From CAVRCA01 sp965218045 (GTDB taxonomy: Bacteria > Pseudomonadota > Alphaproteobacteria > Acetobacterales > Acetobacteraceae): a stretch of 64,000 bases of DNA. The stretch lies in assembly GCA_965218045.1 (NCBI GenBank), contig CBDCJX010000002.1, forward strand, positions 151,473 through 215,472, in the 5' to 3' direction. Under the pieces are notes generated by a model that had not been told where the DNA came from, ran no database searches, and saw only the letters and a list, made by a program, of their open reading frames with translations. The position numbers were made by a program, and so were the translations under genes. Below are positions 1 to 10,038 of this stretch, in pieces (positions within the stretch are counted from its first letter, which is position 1; each line of letters begins with the position of its first letter).

Positions 1-945
1 CACGCGGTAGAAGCCGCTGTTGAGCGGCAGATCGGGGAAGAATGTCTTCATGCCGGCCGCGACCGCCGAGAATGTCGCCCCGAACGCGGAGTTGTAGATC
101 GAGGCGATCGTGGGATGGCTGCCGGTGAAATCGTAGATCGCGCGATCGCCCTTGATGGTGAGCTTGACCTTGATCGGGATCAGGCCCTCCGAGCCCGCCG
201 GATCGCGGTCGATGAAGTCCTGCGTCTCCCACTCGCCGTCCGGCAGCGCGGCGAGACGCTGGCGCACGGCGCGTTCGACATAGTCCTGCACGGCGGCGAG
301 GCCCGTCGCGACCGTTTCGTGGCCGTACTTGTCGACCAGCCGCAGGATTTCCCGCTCGCACACCTGCGTCGCGGCGGATTGCGCCTGGATATCGCCGATG
401 ATGGAGACCGGGTCGCGCGTGTTGGCGGCGATCAGCCGTGCGACATCGGCGCAGAAGCGGCCCTTGTCGAACAGCCGCACCGGCGTGATGCGCAGTCCCT
501 CGCGAAACATCTCGCGCGCGACGACATCGAACGAGCCCGGCACGCTGCCTCCGACGTCGGACCAGTGACCGTTCGACTGGCTGAACGCGATCACACGGCC
601 CTCGGAGAAGATCGGACGGATCAGCCGCACATCGGAAAAATGCGTGCCGCCGGCATAGGGGTCGTTTATCGCGTACACATCGCCCGGATGCATGTCGCCC
701 TCGAAGGCGCGCATTACGTCCTTGCAGGTGAAATGCAAGGTACCGACGTGCACCGCGATATCCTGGTTGCCTTGCGCGGCCGAGTTGCCCTCCGCGTCAT
801 GCAAGGCGCTGGAGAAGTCGCGATTGTAGATGACGAACGAGTAGCAGGTGCGCAGGATCTGCTCGCCCATCTGATCGACGCTGGTGATGAAGGAGTTCTT
901 CAGCACCTCGAAGGTGACGGGGTCGAGCGCGGGCATGTCGGCCAT
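1..945 (-). CDS. hyuB: Hydantoinase B/oxoprolinase family protein (partial, C-terminus beyond window)
   Basis: This is the N-terminal 315 residues of a HyuB-type subunit; the gene leaves the window at its left edge with no stop. It begins MADMPALDPVTFEVLKNSF and carries the family stretch HPGDVYAINDPYAGGTH, followed by SQSNGHWSDVGG and PGSFDVVAREMFREGLRI. Known HyuB proteins pair with HyuA in ATP-dependent opening of hydantoins or 5-oxoproline, and related pairs act in acetone or acetophenone carboxylases. The ATG at 943-945 lies 5 nt after the hyuA stop, so the two are translationally linked. It is the last visible gene of the pxp/hyu operon. Family membership is clear; the substrate is not. 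Confidence 0.9.
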   Translation of the reverse strand, partial: MADMPALDPVTFEVLKNSFITSVDQMGEQILRTCYSFVIYNRDFSSALHDAEGNSAAQGNQDIAVHVGTLHFTCKDVMRAFEGDMHPGDVYAINDPYAGGTHFSDVRLIRPIFSEGRVIAFSQSNGHWSDVGGSVPGSFDVVAREMFREGLRITPVRLFDKGRFCADVARLIAANTRDPVSIIGDIQAQSAATQVCEREILRLVDKYGHETVATGLAAVQDYVERAVRQRLAALPDGEWETQDFIDRDPAGSEGLIPIKVKLTIKGDRAIYDFTGSHPTIASIYNSAFGATFSAVAAGMKTFFPDLPLNSGFYRV

Positions 946-950
946 CCGGG

Positions 951-2987
951 TCAATCCTTCACGCGAATGACGATGTTGAGGTATTGGTCGACCTCGGCGG
1001 TGGTCCCGGGCGGAATCAGCACCGTGGAATCGACCTGCTCGACCACGGCGGGGCCGGCAAGGCTGAAGCCCGCCGGCAGGTCCGGGCGCGCGTAGACCGG
1101 CGTGTCGAGCGAGGTCTCCCCGTCGAACCACACTGGCCGGCGACTGGTCGGCTCCGGTGTCGCGCCGGTTGCCTGGTGCGTGGCCAGCGCCGCCTTCGGC
1201 ACCACGCCGATCGCCTTGAGGTTGAGGCGGAACAGGCCGACCGGCGCATCGTCGCGGCGGAAGTTGTATTCGCGCTCGTGCTCGATGTGGAAGGCGCGGA
1301 CCAGATCGCTCATCGCGCCAATCGGCCGCGGCGCGCTCACCGCCAACGAGCGCCACTGCCCCTGATACATCATGTCGATCGACCGTTGCAGCACGGTGTC
1401 TTCGGATGCGACCCCTTCGTGGGCGAGACGCTCCGAGGCGTCCGTCTCTAAGGCGGCGAACGCGGCTTCAATCTCGCCGGGGTCCGCCTCGTCCGCCGCC
1501 GCGAGAAAGGTTTTTGAGAAATCGTGCTGCACGTCGACCAGCAGGCAACCGAGAGCCGAGGTCACGCCGGGGTTGGGCGGCACAATCACCGCGGGGATCG
1601 ACAGCTCGCGCGCGATCGCCACGCCGTGCAACGCGCCGGCACCGCCGAACGCGACCAGGGCGAAGTCCCGCGGATCGTAGCCGCGACTGATCGAGATCAG
1701 TCGCACCGCGTCCGACATGTTGGCGTTGGCCACCCGGATGATCGCATCGGCGGCGGCGTGCAGTTCCAGGCCGAATTTTTCTGCGACACCCTCGCTCACC
1801 GCCGCCGCCGCCAATGCCGGATCAAGCATGATGTCGCCACCCGCCAGGCTGGCGCCGAGCCGGCCGAGCACCATGTTGGCGTCGGTGTTGGTGGGCTGGC
1901 GATTGCCACGACCGTAGCAGGCCGGGCCGGGATTGGCGCCGGCCGATTGCGGACCGTTGCGCAGCGAGCCCGCCTCGTCGGTCCAGGCGAGCGAGCCGCC
2001 GCCGGCGCCGATGGTCAAGACCTCGATCGAGGCGAAGCGGATCGGGTAGCCGAACTCGACATACCAATCCTTGGTGACCCGCAACTGTCCTTCATAGGTC
2101 AACGACACGTCCGTCGAGGTGCCGCCCATGTCGAGGCCGATCGAGTTCGGGAAGCCGCAGAGCATCGCGATGTGCCGGCTGGCGATCGCGCCAGCGGCGA
2201 TGCCGGAACCGGCGAGCCGGGCGGCGAAATCCTTCACGCTGTTTGGCGTCATGACGCCGCCGCCGGTGTGCAGCAACAGCAGGTCGCGGCCGTAGCCCTC
2301 GTGCTTGAGGCGATCACCGAGGCGGCTCGTGTAGTTCACCACGACCGGGCTCAGCGCCGCGTTCGCCACGGTGGTGGAGAAGCGCTCGTGCTCGAAGATT
2401 TCCGGCAACACCTCCGAGGAGATGGAGATCAGCGCGTCCGGGATCGCCGCTTGCAGGATCTCCTTCATGCGCCGCTCGTTGGCGCCGTTTACGTAGGCGT
2501 TCATGAAACAGACCGCGACCGCCGCGATACCGCGTCGCTTGAGGATGCGCGCGACCTCCTGGGCCCCGGCCTCGTCCAGCTTCTCGACAACTGCCCCTTC
2601 GGCATCGACGCGCTCGGCGACGACCAGGCGATCACGTCGCGGCACATAGGGTCGCACCACGTCCTTGTACGTGTCCCACAGATCCTCCTTGTTGGCGCGG
2701 CGGATCTCGATGACGTCGCGAAAACCTTTCGTGCAGACCATGGCCGTGCGCGGCAGGCGACGGGTTATGAGCGCGTTGGTGGCGATCGTGGTGCCGTGCG
2801 AGAACAGCGCCACCCGCCCCAGATCGATCGCTGACTTCTCCATCCCCGCCATGATCCCGTCGATCGGATCGGCAGTGGACGCGATCTTCTCGATCCGGAT
2901 CAGCCCGGTGGTCTCATCCATGATGCAGATGTCGGTAAACGTGCCGCCGACATCCACCGCCACGCGCAAATCCTGCGAACTTGTCAC
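951..2987 (-). CDS. hyuA: Hydantoinase A/oxoprolinase family protein
   Basis: A 678-residue HyuA-type ATPase subunit of the acetate/sugar kinase-Hsp70-actin superfamily. The N-terminal phosphate loop reads VAVDVGGTFTDICI, a second one LDMGGTSTDVS (about residue 285), and the C-terminal half has the conserved GAGGGSLA and FGGAGALHG segments. Full length for the family. The family phosphorylates a lactam or ketone substrate before hydrolysis or carboxylation. The GTG start overlaps the pxpC stop (GTGA), and hyuB follows 5 nt after its stop, so it sits inside one operon. N-methylhydantoinase, 5-oxoprolinase-like and acetophenone-carboxylase-like activities are all possible; the sequence alone does not choose. 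Confidence 0.9.
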   Translation of the reverse strand: MTSSQDLRVAVDVGGTFTDICIMDETTGLIRIEKIASTADPIDGIMAGMEKSAIDLGRVALFSHGTTIATNALITRRLPRTAMVCTKGFRDVIEIRRANKEDLWDTYKDVVRPYVPRRDRLVVAERVDAEGAVVEKLDEAGAQEVARILKRRGIAAVAVCFMNAYVNGANERRMKEILQAAIPDALISISSEVLPEIFEHERFSTTVANAALSPVVVNYTSRLGDRLKHEGYGRDLLLLHTGGGVMTPNSVKDFAARLAGSGIAAGAIASRHIAMLCGFPNSIGLDMGGTSTDVSLTYEGQLRVTKDWYVEFGYPIRFASIEVLTIGAGGGSLAWTDEAGSLRNGPQSAGANPGPACYGRGNRQPTNTDANMVLGRLGASLAGGDIMLDPALAAAAVSEGVAEKFGLELHAAADAIIRVANANMSDAVRLISISRGYDPRDFALVAFGGAGALHGVAIARELSIPAVIVPPNPGVTSALGCLLVDVQHDFSKTFLAAADEADPGEIEAAFAALETDASERLAHEGVASEDTVLQRSIDMMYQGQWRSLAVSAPRPIGAMSDLVRAFHIEHEREYNFRRDDAPVGLFRLNLKAIGVVPKAALATHQATGATPEPTSRRPVWFDGETSLDTPVYARPDLPAGFSLAGPAVVEQVDSTVLIPPGTTAEVDQYLNIVIRVKD

Positions 2988-3979
2988 GCAAGCGCCTCCG
3001 CCAAAGCTTCGTAACGGCGTCGGCTTTCGCCGCGCGCACGTAATGCTTCCACCATGTCGACCTGCGCGAAGCGCACGGCCTGATGCGGCTGGAGCTGGCC
3101 GATCAAGTCCATGTCGGCGGAGATCACGGTGCCGAGCATGAAGTAGCCGCCACCTGAAACGGCGTCTCGATGCAGGACGATCGGTTCGGTGCCACCGGGC
3201 ACCTGCACCGAGCCGTAGGGGTAGCAGCTATCGACGATGTTGGACGGGTCCGAGCCGGCGCCGAACGGCTGCGCGCGCGGCACAAACGTCATCGGCGCAC
3301 CGCCCCGGAAGCGATAGCCGATCCGATCCGCTTCGGGCGCCACCTTCCAACTCTCGCGGAAGAAGCCCTCGCCCGACTTCTCGGTGAGGCGATGCCAGTA
3401 GAGGCCAGGCAACACCCGCAGCACGGCTTTTTCGCCGGCTGCTGCGCCACGTTGCGTCGGCGGGACGTTGCAACCTTGCTTGGCCGGATTCCCGGCGGCT
3501 CCGACACGGAGGGCATCACCCGCCTTCAGCGCGCGCCCCTCGTGGCCGCCCAGCGCGCCCAGTAGGTAGGTCGAGCGCGAGCCGAGCACCGCGGGGACGT
3601 CGATGCCGCCGGCGACGGCGATGTAGGCGCGGGCGCCGCTCTTGAGGAACCCGAAGGACAGGGTCTGGCCCGCCCTTACCTCGAACGCGGTCCAGCTCGG
3701 CTGCTCGACCCCGTCGACCTTGGGCGGCAGATCGGCACCCGTCACGGCGACCGTCACGCGCGCCGTGAAGCGGATCGCCGGCCCCAGGAACACCACCTCT
3801 AGCGCCGCGTCGCCGGCCGCGTTGCCGACCAGCAGGTTGGCGGCGGTCAGCGCATAACGGTCCATTGCACCGGACAGCGGAATGCCGAGATGGTAGTAGC
3901 CCGGCCGGCCGAGATCCTGCACCGTGGTAGCAAGGCCGGGCTGAACGACTTCGAGCATCGACTGGGCCCGCTCAACCAT
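2984..3979 (-). CDS. pxpC: 5-oxoprolinase subunit PxpC / allophanate hydrolase subunit 2 family
   Basis: A 331-residue AHS2-domain protein. The diagnostic N-terminus MLEVVQPGLATTVQDLGRPG is present, with GIPLSGAMDRYAL and a C-terminal GGTEPIVLHRDAVSGGGY. In bacteria PxpA, PxpB and PxpC together form an ATP-dependent 5-oxoprolinase that returns 5-oxoproline to glutamate; older annotations call this family biotin-dependent carboxyltransferase. Its ATG overlaps the end of pxpB by 8 nt and its stop overlaps the GTG of hyuA. An internal ATG seven codons in, at MLEVV, matches the usual family start and could be the real one. The family call is firm; the substrate is inferred from homology. Confidence 0.88.
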   Translation of the reverse strand: MVERAQSMLEVVQPGLATTVQDLGRPGYYHLGIPLSGAMDRYALTAANLLVGNAAGDAALEVVFLGPAIRFTARVTVAVTGADLPPKVDGVEQPSWTAFEVRAGQTLSFGFLKSGARAYIAVAGGIDVPAVLGSRSTYLLGALGGHEGRALKAGDALRVGAAGNPAKQGCNVPPTQRGAAAGEKAVLRVLPGLYWHRLTEKSGEGFFRESWKVAPEADRIGYRFRGGAPMTFVPRAQPFGAGSDPSNIVDSCYPYGSVQVPGGTEPIVLHRDAVSGGGYFMLGTVISADMDLIGQLQPHQAVRFAQVDMVEALRARGESRRRYEALAEALA

Positions 3980-4838
3980 GCAGCACCCGCAGCAACGCGG
4001 TATTGGTGGCGGCGGGATCGGCCTGAAATGCCTGCAAGCTGAAATCGATCGGGCGGATCAACGGGGTGAAGCGACCCGCCTCGACCGCTTCCACCGCATC
4101 ATCGTATTCCTCTCGCCCGACGGGTCGGAACTTCACGATGTCGCCCGGCCGGAAGAAAATCATGAACTCGCGCAGGTAGCTGATCTCCTGCCTCGGGTCG
4201 TAGATCGGCATCGGGGTGATGCCGAACATCTGGTAGCCGCCAGCCCCGCGCACCGAGTAGATGCAACCGAAACAGCCACCATGCCCGACGGTGAGCTTCG
4301 GTGTGTCGGTGCGCGGCCGCAAATATTTTGGCGCCTCGATCTGCTTGTCGCGTTCCACCATCTGGTAGAGGAACGGCAGCCCGGCGACGAACCCCACCAT
4401 CGAGACGAACCACGGCGCGCCCGAGTGAGCGGCGATAAAAGCCGGCACGTCCGGGTAGCCGTTGATGCGCGCGGTGTAGTCGAGATCGCTGCCGGTCGGG
4501 TCCTGGTGCCGCTCGCGAAACCGCATCAATGTCTCATGCGTCCACGGGTCGCCGTAGAACACCGGGATTTCGACGATGCGCGTGCTGAGCTCGCCGCCCA
4601 CGTTCGCGGCGGCATCCTCCAGGCCGCGCAACTCCCGCATCAGCTCGTCCGGCGCGATGCGGTCCGGATCAAACTTGACCTGGAACGAGGCATTCGCCGG
4701 GCAAATTTCGCTCACTCCGCCGATGCGACTGTCACGGATCGCGTTGGTCATCGAGAGACTCTTGAAGAACGCCGCGAGCGACATCTCCTCATTGACCTCG
4801 ACGAAGATGTGTTCGTCACCTCCGAACGCGTAACGCAT
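3972..4838 (-). CDS. pxpB: 5-oxoprolinase subunit PxpB / allophanate hydrolase subunit 1 family
   Basis: A 288-residue AHS1-domain (KipI-like) protein. It starts MRYAFGGDEHIFVEVNEEMS and has the family core VEIPVFYGD, FVSMVGFVAGLPFLYQM and SVRGAGGYQMFGITPMPIYD. It partners PxpC as the second half of the ATP-dependent lactamase. The protein is longer than the roughly 220-240 residues common for PxpB, with an extension around residues 165-185 containing a GHGGCFGCIYS stretch with two close cysteines. It follows the biotin carrier gene by 40 nt and overlaps pxpC. The AHS1 assignment is secure. Confidence 0.88.
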   Translation of the reverse strand: MRYAFGGDEHIFVEVNEEMSLAAFFKSLSMTNAIRDSRIGGVSEICPANASFQVKFDPDRIAPDELMRELRGLEDAAANVGGELSTRIVEIPVFYGDPWTHETLMRFRERHQDPTGSDLDYTARINGYPDVPAFIAAHSGAPWFVSMVGFVAGLPFLYQMVERDKQIEAPKYLRPRTDTPKLTVGHGGCFGCIYSVRGAGGYQMFGITPMPIYDPRQEISYLREFMIFFRPGDIVKFRPVGREEYDDAVEAVEAGRFTPLIRPIDFSLQAFQADPAATNTALLRVLHG

Positions 4839-4878
4839 CGGCGTCTTCCTTGGGGTGTTGCGCGGCAGGATGAACCGA

Positions 4879-5127
4879 TCAGACCTCGATGTCGTAGAGC
4901 GGTTGCGCCGCCATCACCGCGTCCTCATTCTCCACGTGGAAGGCGACCAAGGTGCCGGCTTCCTCCGCGGCGACCTGCACGAAGGTCTTCATCACCTCGA
5001 TCAACCCGACCGGATCGCCCACCGCCACCCTCTCGCCCTCGCGCTTGAACGGCGGCTCACCTGGAGATGGTGAGCGATAGAACGTGCCGGGGATAGGAGC
5101 CTGGATCGTCTTGACAGGCATCGACAC
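4879..5127 (-). CDS. Biotin carboxyl carrier protein-like (biotinyl/lipoyl domain)
   Basis: An 82-residue single-domain biotinyl carrier. It opens with APIPGTFYRSPSPG, the AccB-type motif, and has the hairpin LIEVMKTF around the acceptor Lys47, where canonical AccB has EAMKM. No carboxylase is visible in the window. It lies between pxpA (24 nt upstream) and pxpB (40 nt downstream), so it is probably part of the same enzyme system. Small BCCP-like genes of this kind do occur beside pxp genes in other bacteria, usually with a biotin carboxylase. Whether this lysine is actually biotinylated is an inference. Confidence 0.85.
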   Translation of the reverse strand: MSMPVKTIQAPIPGTFYRSPSPGEPPFKREGERVAVGDPVGLIEVMKTFVQVAAEEAGTLVAFHVENEDAVMAAQPLYDIEV

Positions 5128-5151
5128 CTTCCTGGTGGAAACAGGCGGACG

Positions 5152-5904
5152 CTAAGCAGTCGCGGCGGGCAGCATGCTCTCCGCTTCGAGTGTCTCTTGC
5201 AATGTCCGGTGCAATATCCTTGCCAGCTCCGCTGCACCCGGCGTGTCGGAGTGGACGCATATGGTCTCCGCGCCGACCTTGACCGGCTTTCCGCCGATCG
5301 AGCTCACCTGCCCTTCGCGCACCGCCCGAACGCAGCGTCGCGCGGCCTCGTGCGGGTCGACCGGGGGGTGTTCGCGCGTGATGAGCAGCGATCCGTCGTC
5401 GGCGTAATCGAGGTCGGCATAGAACTCGGGAACGAAGCGGTGGCCACGTTGCGGATAGATCGTGGCGTGCAGCGTCTCGATCATGCCGAGCAGCGGCACT
5501 TTGAACACATCGGCCGCGTCGCAGATGGCGTGCGCGATCTCGGGCTGACGCGCCGCCATCCCATACAGCGAGCCATGCGGCTTGATGTGGTTGAGTGGCA
5601 CTCCTTCGGCGTCGAGAAAACCTTTCAGCGCGCCGATCTGATAGATCAGGCAGTTCGCCAGTTCCTCGCGGTCAATCTTCATCTCCCGTCGGCCGAACCC
5701 CTGCAGATCCGGCAGGGAGGGATGCGCGCCGACTTTCACGCCGTGGCTGTTGGCCAGTTGGACCGTGTGCCGCATGTGATTGAAGTCGGAGCCGTGGAAC
5801 CCGCAGGCAACGTTGGCAAGATGAATGGAGGGCATCAGTCCGGCATCGTCGCCGAGCCGCCAGATGCCGAAGCTCTCGCCCATGTCGCAGTTGATCAGCA
5901 CCAT
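5152..5904 (-). CDS. pxpA: 5-oxoprolinase subunit PxpA (LamB/YcsF family)
   Basis: A 250-residue LamB/YcsF protein, full length for the family. Visible hallmarks are the N-terminal NCDMGESFG, SIHLANVACGFHGSD, VKVGAHPSLPDLQGFGRR, HIKPHGSLYG and a C-terminal ICVHSDTPGA. PxpA is the third subunit of the bacterial 5-oxoprolinase. It is the first gene of the operon; its ATG is 54 nt after the mrr stop, with an AAGAAGG ribosome-binding site just upstream. A promoter in this short gap is not obvious, so the operon may be read from within or upstream of mrr. Confidence 0.92.
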   Translation of the reverse strand: MVLINCDMGESFGIWRLGDDAGLMPSIHLANVACGFHGSDFNHMRHTVQLANSHGVKVGAHPSLPDLQGFGRREMKIDREELANCLIYQIGALKGFLDAEGVPLNHIKPHGSLYGMAARQPEIAHAICDAADVFKVPLLGMIETLHATIYPQRGHRFVPEFYADLDYADDGSLLITREHPPVDPHEAARRCVRAVREGQVSSIGGKPVKVGAETICVHSDTPGAAELARILHRTLQETLEAESMLPAATA

Positions 5905-5958
5905 GCGCAGTGGTTCCTTCTTCTGGCAGTCGTCGACTCGGGAATGGGCCGCTGTCGA

Positions 5959-6882
5959 TCAGTCAAAGAAATCCTCGTCGATCTTCTTGATATGCAGGGT
6001 GTCTTCGATCCTGCATCCGACGTTGTGACGGATCATCAGCTTGGTGAGTTGCTCGCCGTCGATCAGAACAATGCGCTTGCTGAGAAACTCTGCCGTCTCC
6101 CGCGCGGACGGTGAAAAGCTTGAGGTGGTCACAAATAGCCCTTTGGTTGCTTTGTGACGATCCAGACTGCCAAAGAAATCCCTGATCGCGGCAGAACCAA
6201 TGTTATTCCCAGTTGAGTAGCGCTTCGCCTGAACAAACACGCGATCAAGTCCGAGCGCGTCTTGATCGACCACACCATCGACTCCGTCGTCGCCACTGCG
6301 CCCGAGTGCGCGTCCGGCATCAGCGGCTGTCCCGCCAAATCCCATGCTGAGAAGCAGACCAACGATAAGCCGCTCGAAGAAGTCCGGCGGCGCGGCTTGG
6401 ATCCGCTCAAGGAGTTCCTGTGCGAGAGAAATCTCGATCTGCCGGTGCGCCACGCGGATGATCTCGTTGGGCGTCTCCGGCCGGTTCACAAGTGCGGGGA
6501 TTGCCGCCCGGTTGTTTTCGTCGTCGCCCGAGTTTTGCCCAGACTTCTCCTTGAACTGCTTGAACTCGTCGAACTGCGCCAGGAAGACATTATCGATCTT
6601 GGCAGGGTGCGATGCGATGACTTGATTGCCGCGAGCCGTGGTCCTGAAGTGCCCGCGTCGTGTGGCCTCGATCAATCCGGCCTTTCCGAGGTAGGCTTTC
6701 GCCCAATGCACCCGATTTCCAAATATCGTTTGCTTCCCGGAGAGAAGAAGCGCTGTGCGCTCTTCTGCTGTCAGGCTGAGTTGCTCCGCCAGTCGGTCAA
6801 CGACCTCTCCGATGCGAACTTCCCCACGGGAGGCGGCCGCGAGGACCGGAAGCATCAGGGCTTGATAATCTGGCACGGACAT
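5959..6882 (-). CDS. mrr: Mrr-type restriction endonuclease (Type IV)
   Basis: A 307-residue Mrr homologue. Residues 1-95 form the winged-helix Mrr N-domain (MSVPDYQALMLPVLAAASRG, then HWAKAYLGKAGLIEATRRG). A polar linker follows, and the C-terminal PD-(D/E)xK nuclease spans about 165-290, with FFERLIVGLLLSMGFGG, catalytic GDDGVDGVV and the VQAKRY that supplies Gln and Lys. Mrr enzymes cleave methylated foreign DNA and need no partner methylase. It stands between two catabolic operons on the same strand, 40 nt downstream of boxB, with no other defence gene nearby. The fold is clear; target specificity is unknown. Confidence 0.9.
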   Translation of the reverse strand: MSVPDYQALMLPVLAAASRGEVRIGEVVDRLAEQLSLTAEERTALLLSGKQTIFGNRVHWAKAYLGKAGLIEATRRGHFRTTARGNQVIASHPAKIDNVFLAQFDEFKQFKEKSGQNSGDDENNRAAIPALVNRPETPNEIIRVAHRQIEISLAQELLERIQAAPPDFFERLIVGLLLSMGFGGTAADAGRALGRSGDDGVDGVVDQDALGLDRVFVQAKRYSTGNNIGSAAIRDFFGSLDRHKATKGLFVTTSSFSPSARETAEFLSKRIVLIDGEQLTKLMIRHNVGCRIEDTLHIKKIDEDFFD

Positions 6883-6922
6883 GAGTTGGTGGCCTACAAG
6901 CTCAAGCTTCAGGTTTCATCCG

Positions 6923-8374
<1,452 letters not shown>

Positions 8375-8397
8375 GGCTCATGCTCCTCGCGACAGGT

Positions 8398-10038
8398 TCA
8401 GGTTCGTTCGGGGTCGTAGTCGGGTTGCACGCCGCTGCCGTAGCGATGCAACGCGCCGCGCTCGCCCACCGCGTTGGGGCGGAGAAACACCCAGTTCTGC
8501 CAGGCGGTGAGGCGGCCGAAGATGCGGGTCTCCATCGTCTCCGGCCCGGCGAAGCGCAGATTGGCCTCCATCGCGGTGAGCGCGTCGGGGGAGAAGCTGG
8601 CGCGCTCCTCGAGGATCAGCCGCACCTCGTCGTCCCAGTCGATGTCGTCGTAGGCGGCGGTGATCAGGCCGAGCGCCTCGGCGGCATCGCTGGGGAGCGC
8701 ATCGCCGATCGCCGCTTCCGCCCGCGCGTTGCTGTCGGGCTCGCCGAGGAAGCGGGTGGCGAGGCGGGTGAGGCCGTTGCTCATCGGATAGGCGCCGAAA
8801 TTGAGCGGCGACAGGTGCAAGGTCGCGCGCCCGTCAGCGAACATCAACGCGCGGTCGGCGGCAAAGGCGAGCTCGGCCAGGGTGCCGGCGAAACAGCTTC
8901 CCGGCTCGATCAGCGCAACCAGGCTGCGCGCGGTGAGGTCGAGACGCTTGAGCACGCGTTTCAGCAGCAGCCGGATTTCGCGCACCAGCCAGTGCGTGGC
9001 GTGCTGGTGCAGCAACGCATCGACCGCCAGCACCGGTTCGGCGCTGCCTTCGGTGCGCAGGGTCAGCAGCCCGAGCGTGGGTTCATTGAGGCGCAGATGC
9101 AGCAGCGCGTCATCGAACTCACGCGCCATCGCTAGCGGCCAGAGCGCCGCCCCTTCGGCGATGAGCCCGGCGAGGTCGGCGGGCACGCGCGCCGGGCCGC
9201 GAATGGTGATGTCGGCGCGCCGTGCCGCGCGGTCGAGCGCAACGGTGACATGCTCGTAGCGCACCGCTTCCGAAGCGAACTCGCGCCGGAGCGGGGTCAG
9301 CGCGATGCCTTGCGCGTCGCGTGGCCGATCGGACCGCTCGGCCAGGGCTTGCGCGCGCCCCTCGACCGCCGCATCCCAGGCGGAGGGCGGCACCACCTCG
9401 TCGACCAGCCGCCACTGCACCGCGCGGCTGCCCCGCACGCCTTCCTGCAAGGAGCAGAACACATCGGCGCGGTCACGCCGGACCCCGCGTTTGTCGGTCA
9501 GCCGGGTGAGCCCGCCGGTGCCGGGCAGCACCGCGAGCAGCGGCACCTCCGGCAAGGCGACGGTGCTGCGGCGGTCGTCGACCAGCATGACGTGCTCGGT
9601 GCTGATGGCGAGCTCGTACCCGCCGCCGGCGCACGGCCCGTTCACCGCCGCCATCCAGATCTGGCCGGAGCAGGCGCTCGCATCCTCGATCGCCAGCCTG
9701 GTTTCATTGGTAAACTTGCAGAAATTGACCTTATGAGCGTGGCTGGCGGCGCCGAGCATGCGGATGTTGGCGCCGGCGCAGAACACGTTGTCCTTGCCCG
9801 AGCGCAGCACGACGCAGCGCACCTCGGGGTGCTCGAAGCGCAGCCGCTGCACCGCGTCGGCGAGCTCGATGTCGACCGCGAGGTCATACGAGTTGAGCTT
9901 CAGCTCGGCCCCGGGAAAAAGGCCGCCCGCCGGATCGACGTCCATCGTCAGAAACGCGACCGGCCCGTCGCAACGTAGCCGCCAGTGCCGATAGCTGGAC
10001 GGCTCGGTCTGGCAGTCGATCCTGTCCAGGTTAATCAT
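8398..10038 (-). CDS. boxC: 2,3-epoxybenzoyl-CoA dihydrolase BoxC
   Basis: A 546-residue member of the crotonase superfamily. BoxC opens 2,3-epoxybenzoyl-CoA hydrolytically to 3,4-dehydroadipyl-CoA semialdehyde and formate. Features seen are YRHWRLRCDGPVAFLTMDVD near the start, GPCAGGGYELAISTEHVMLVDD (about 170, the oxyanion-hole region) and the C-terminal half with SPLNFGAYPMSNGLTRLATRF. I chose the ATG at 10036-10038 (MINLDRIDCQTEPSSY), which overlaps the stop of the upstream hydrolase gene by 4 nt; the longer open frame upstream has no protein-like sequence. The gene is intact. Confidence 0.95.
   Translation of the reverse strand: MINLDRIDCQTEPSSYRHWRLRCDGPVAFLTMDVDPAGGLFPGAELKLNSYDLAVDIELADAVQRLRFEHPEVRCVVLRSGKDNVFCAGANIRMLGAASHAHKVNFCKFTNETRLAIEDASACSGQIWMAAVNGPCAGGGYELAISTEHVMLVDDRRSTVALPEVPLLAVLPGTGGLTRLTDKRGVRRDRADVFCSLQEGVRGSRAVQWRLVDEVVPPSAWDAAVEGRAQALAERSDRPRDAQGIALTPLRREFASEAVRYEHVTVALDRAARRADITIRGPARVPADLAGLIAEGAALWPLAMAREFDDALLHLRLNEPTLGLLTLRTEGSAEPVLAVDALLHQHATHWLVREIRLLLKRVLKRLDLTARSLVALIEPGSCFAGTLAELAFAADRALMFADGRATLHLSPLNFGAYPMSNGLTRLATRFLGEPDSNARAEAAIGDALPSDAAEALGLITAAYDDIDWDDEVRLILEERASFSPDALTAMEANLRFAGPETMETRIFGRLTAWQNWVFLRPNAVGERGALHRYGSGVQPDYDPERT

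Noticed and set aside
1524..2834. Open frame of 436 codons on the plus strand opposite hyuA
   Set aside because: It is the antisense of a clear gene in GC-rich DNA; the product is arginine/histidine-rich with no family resemblance.
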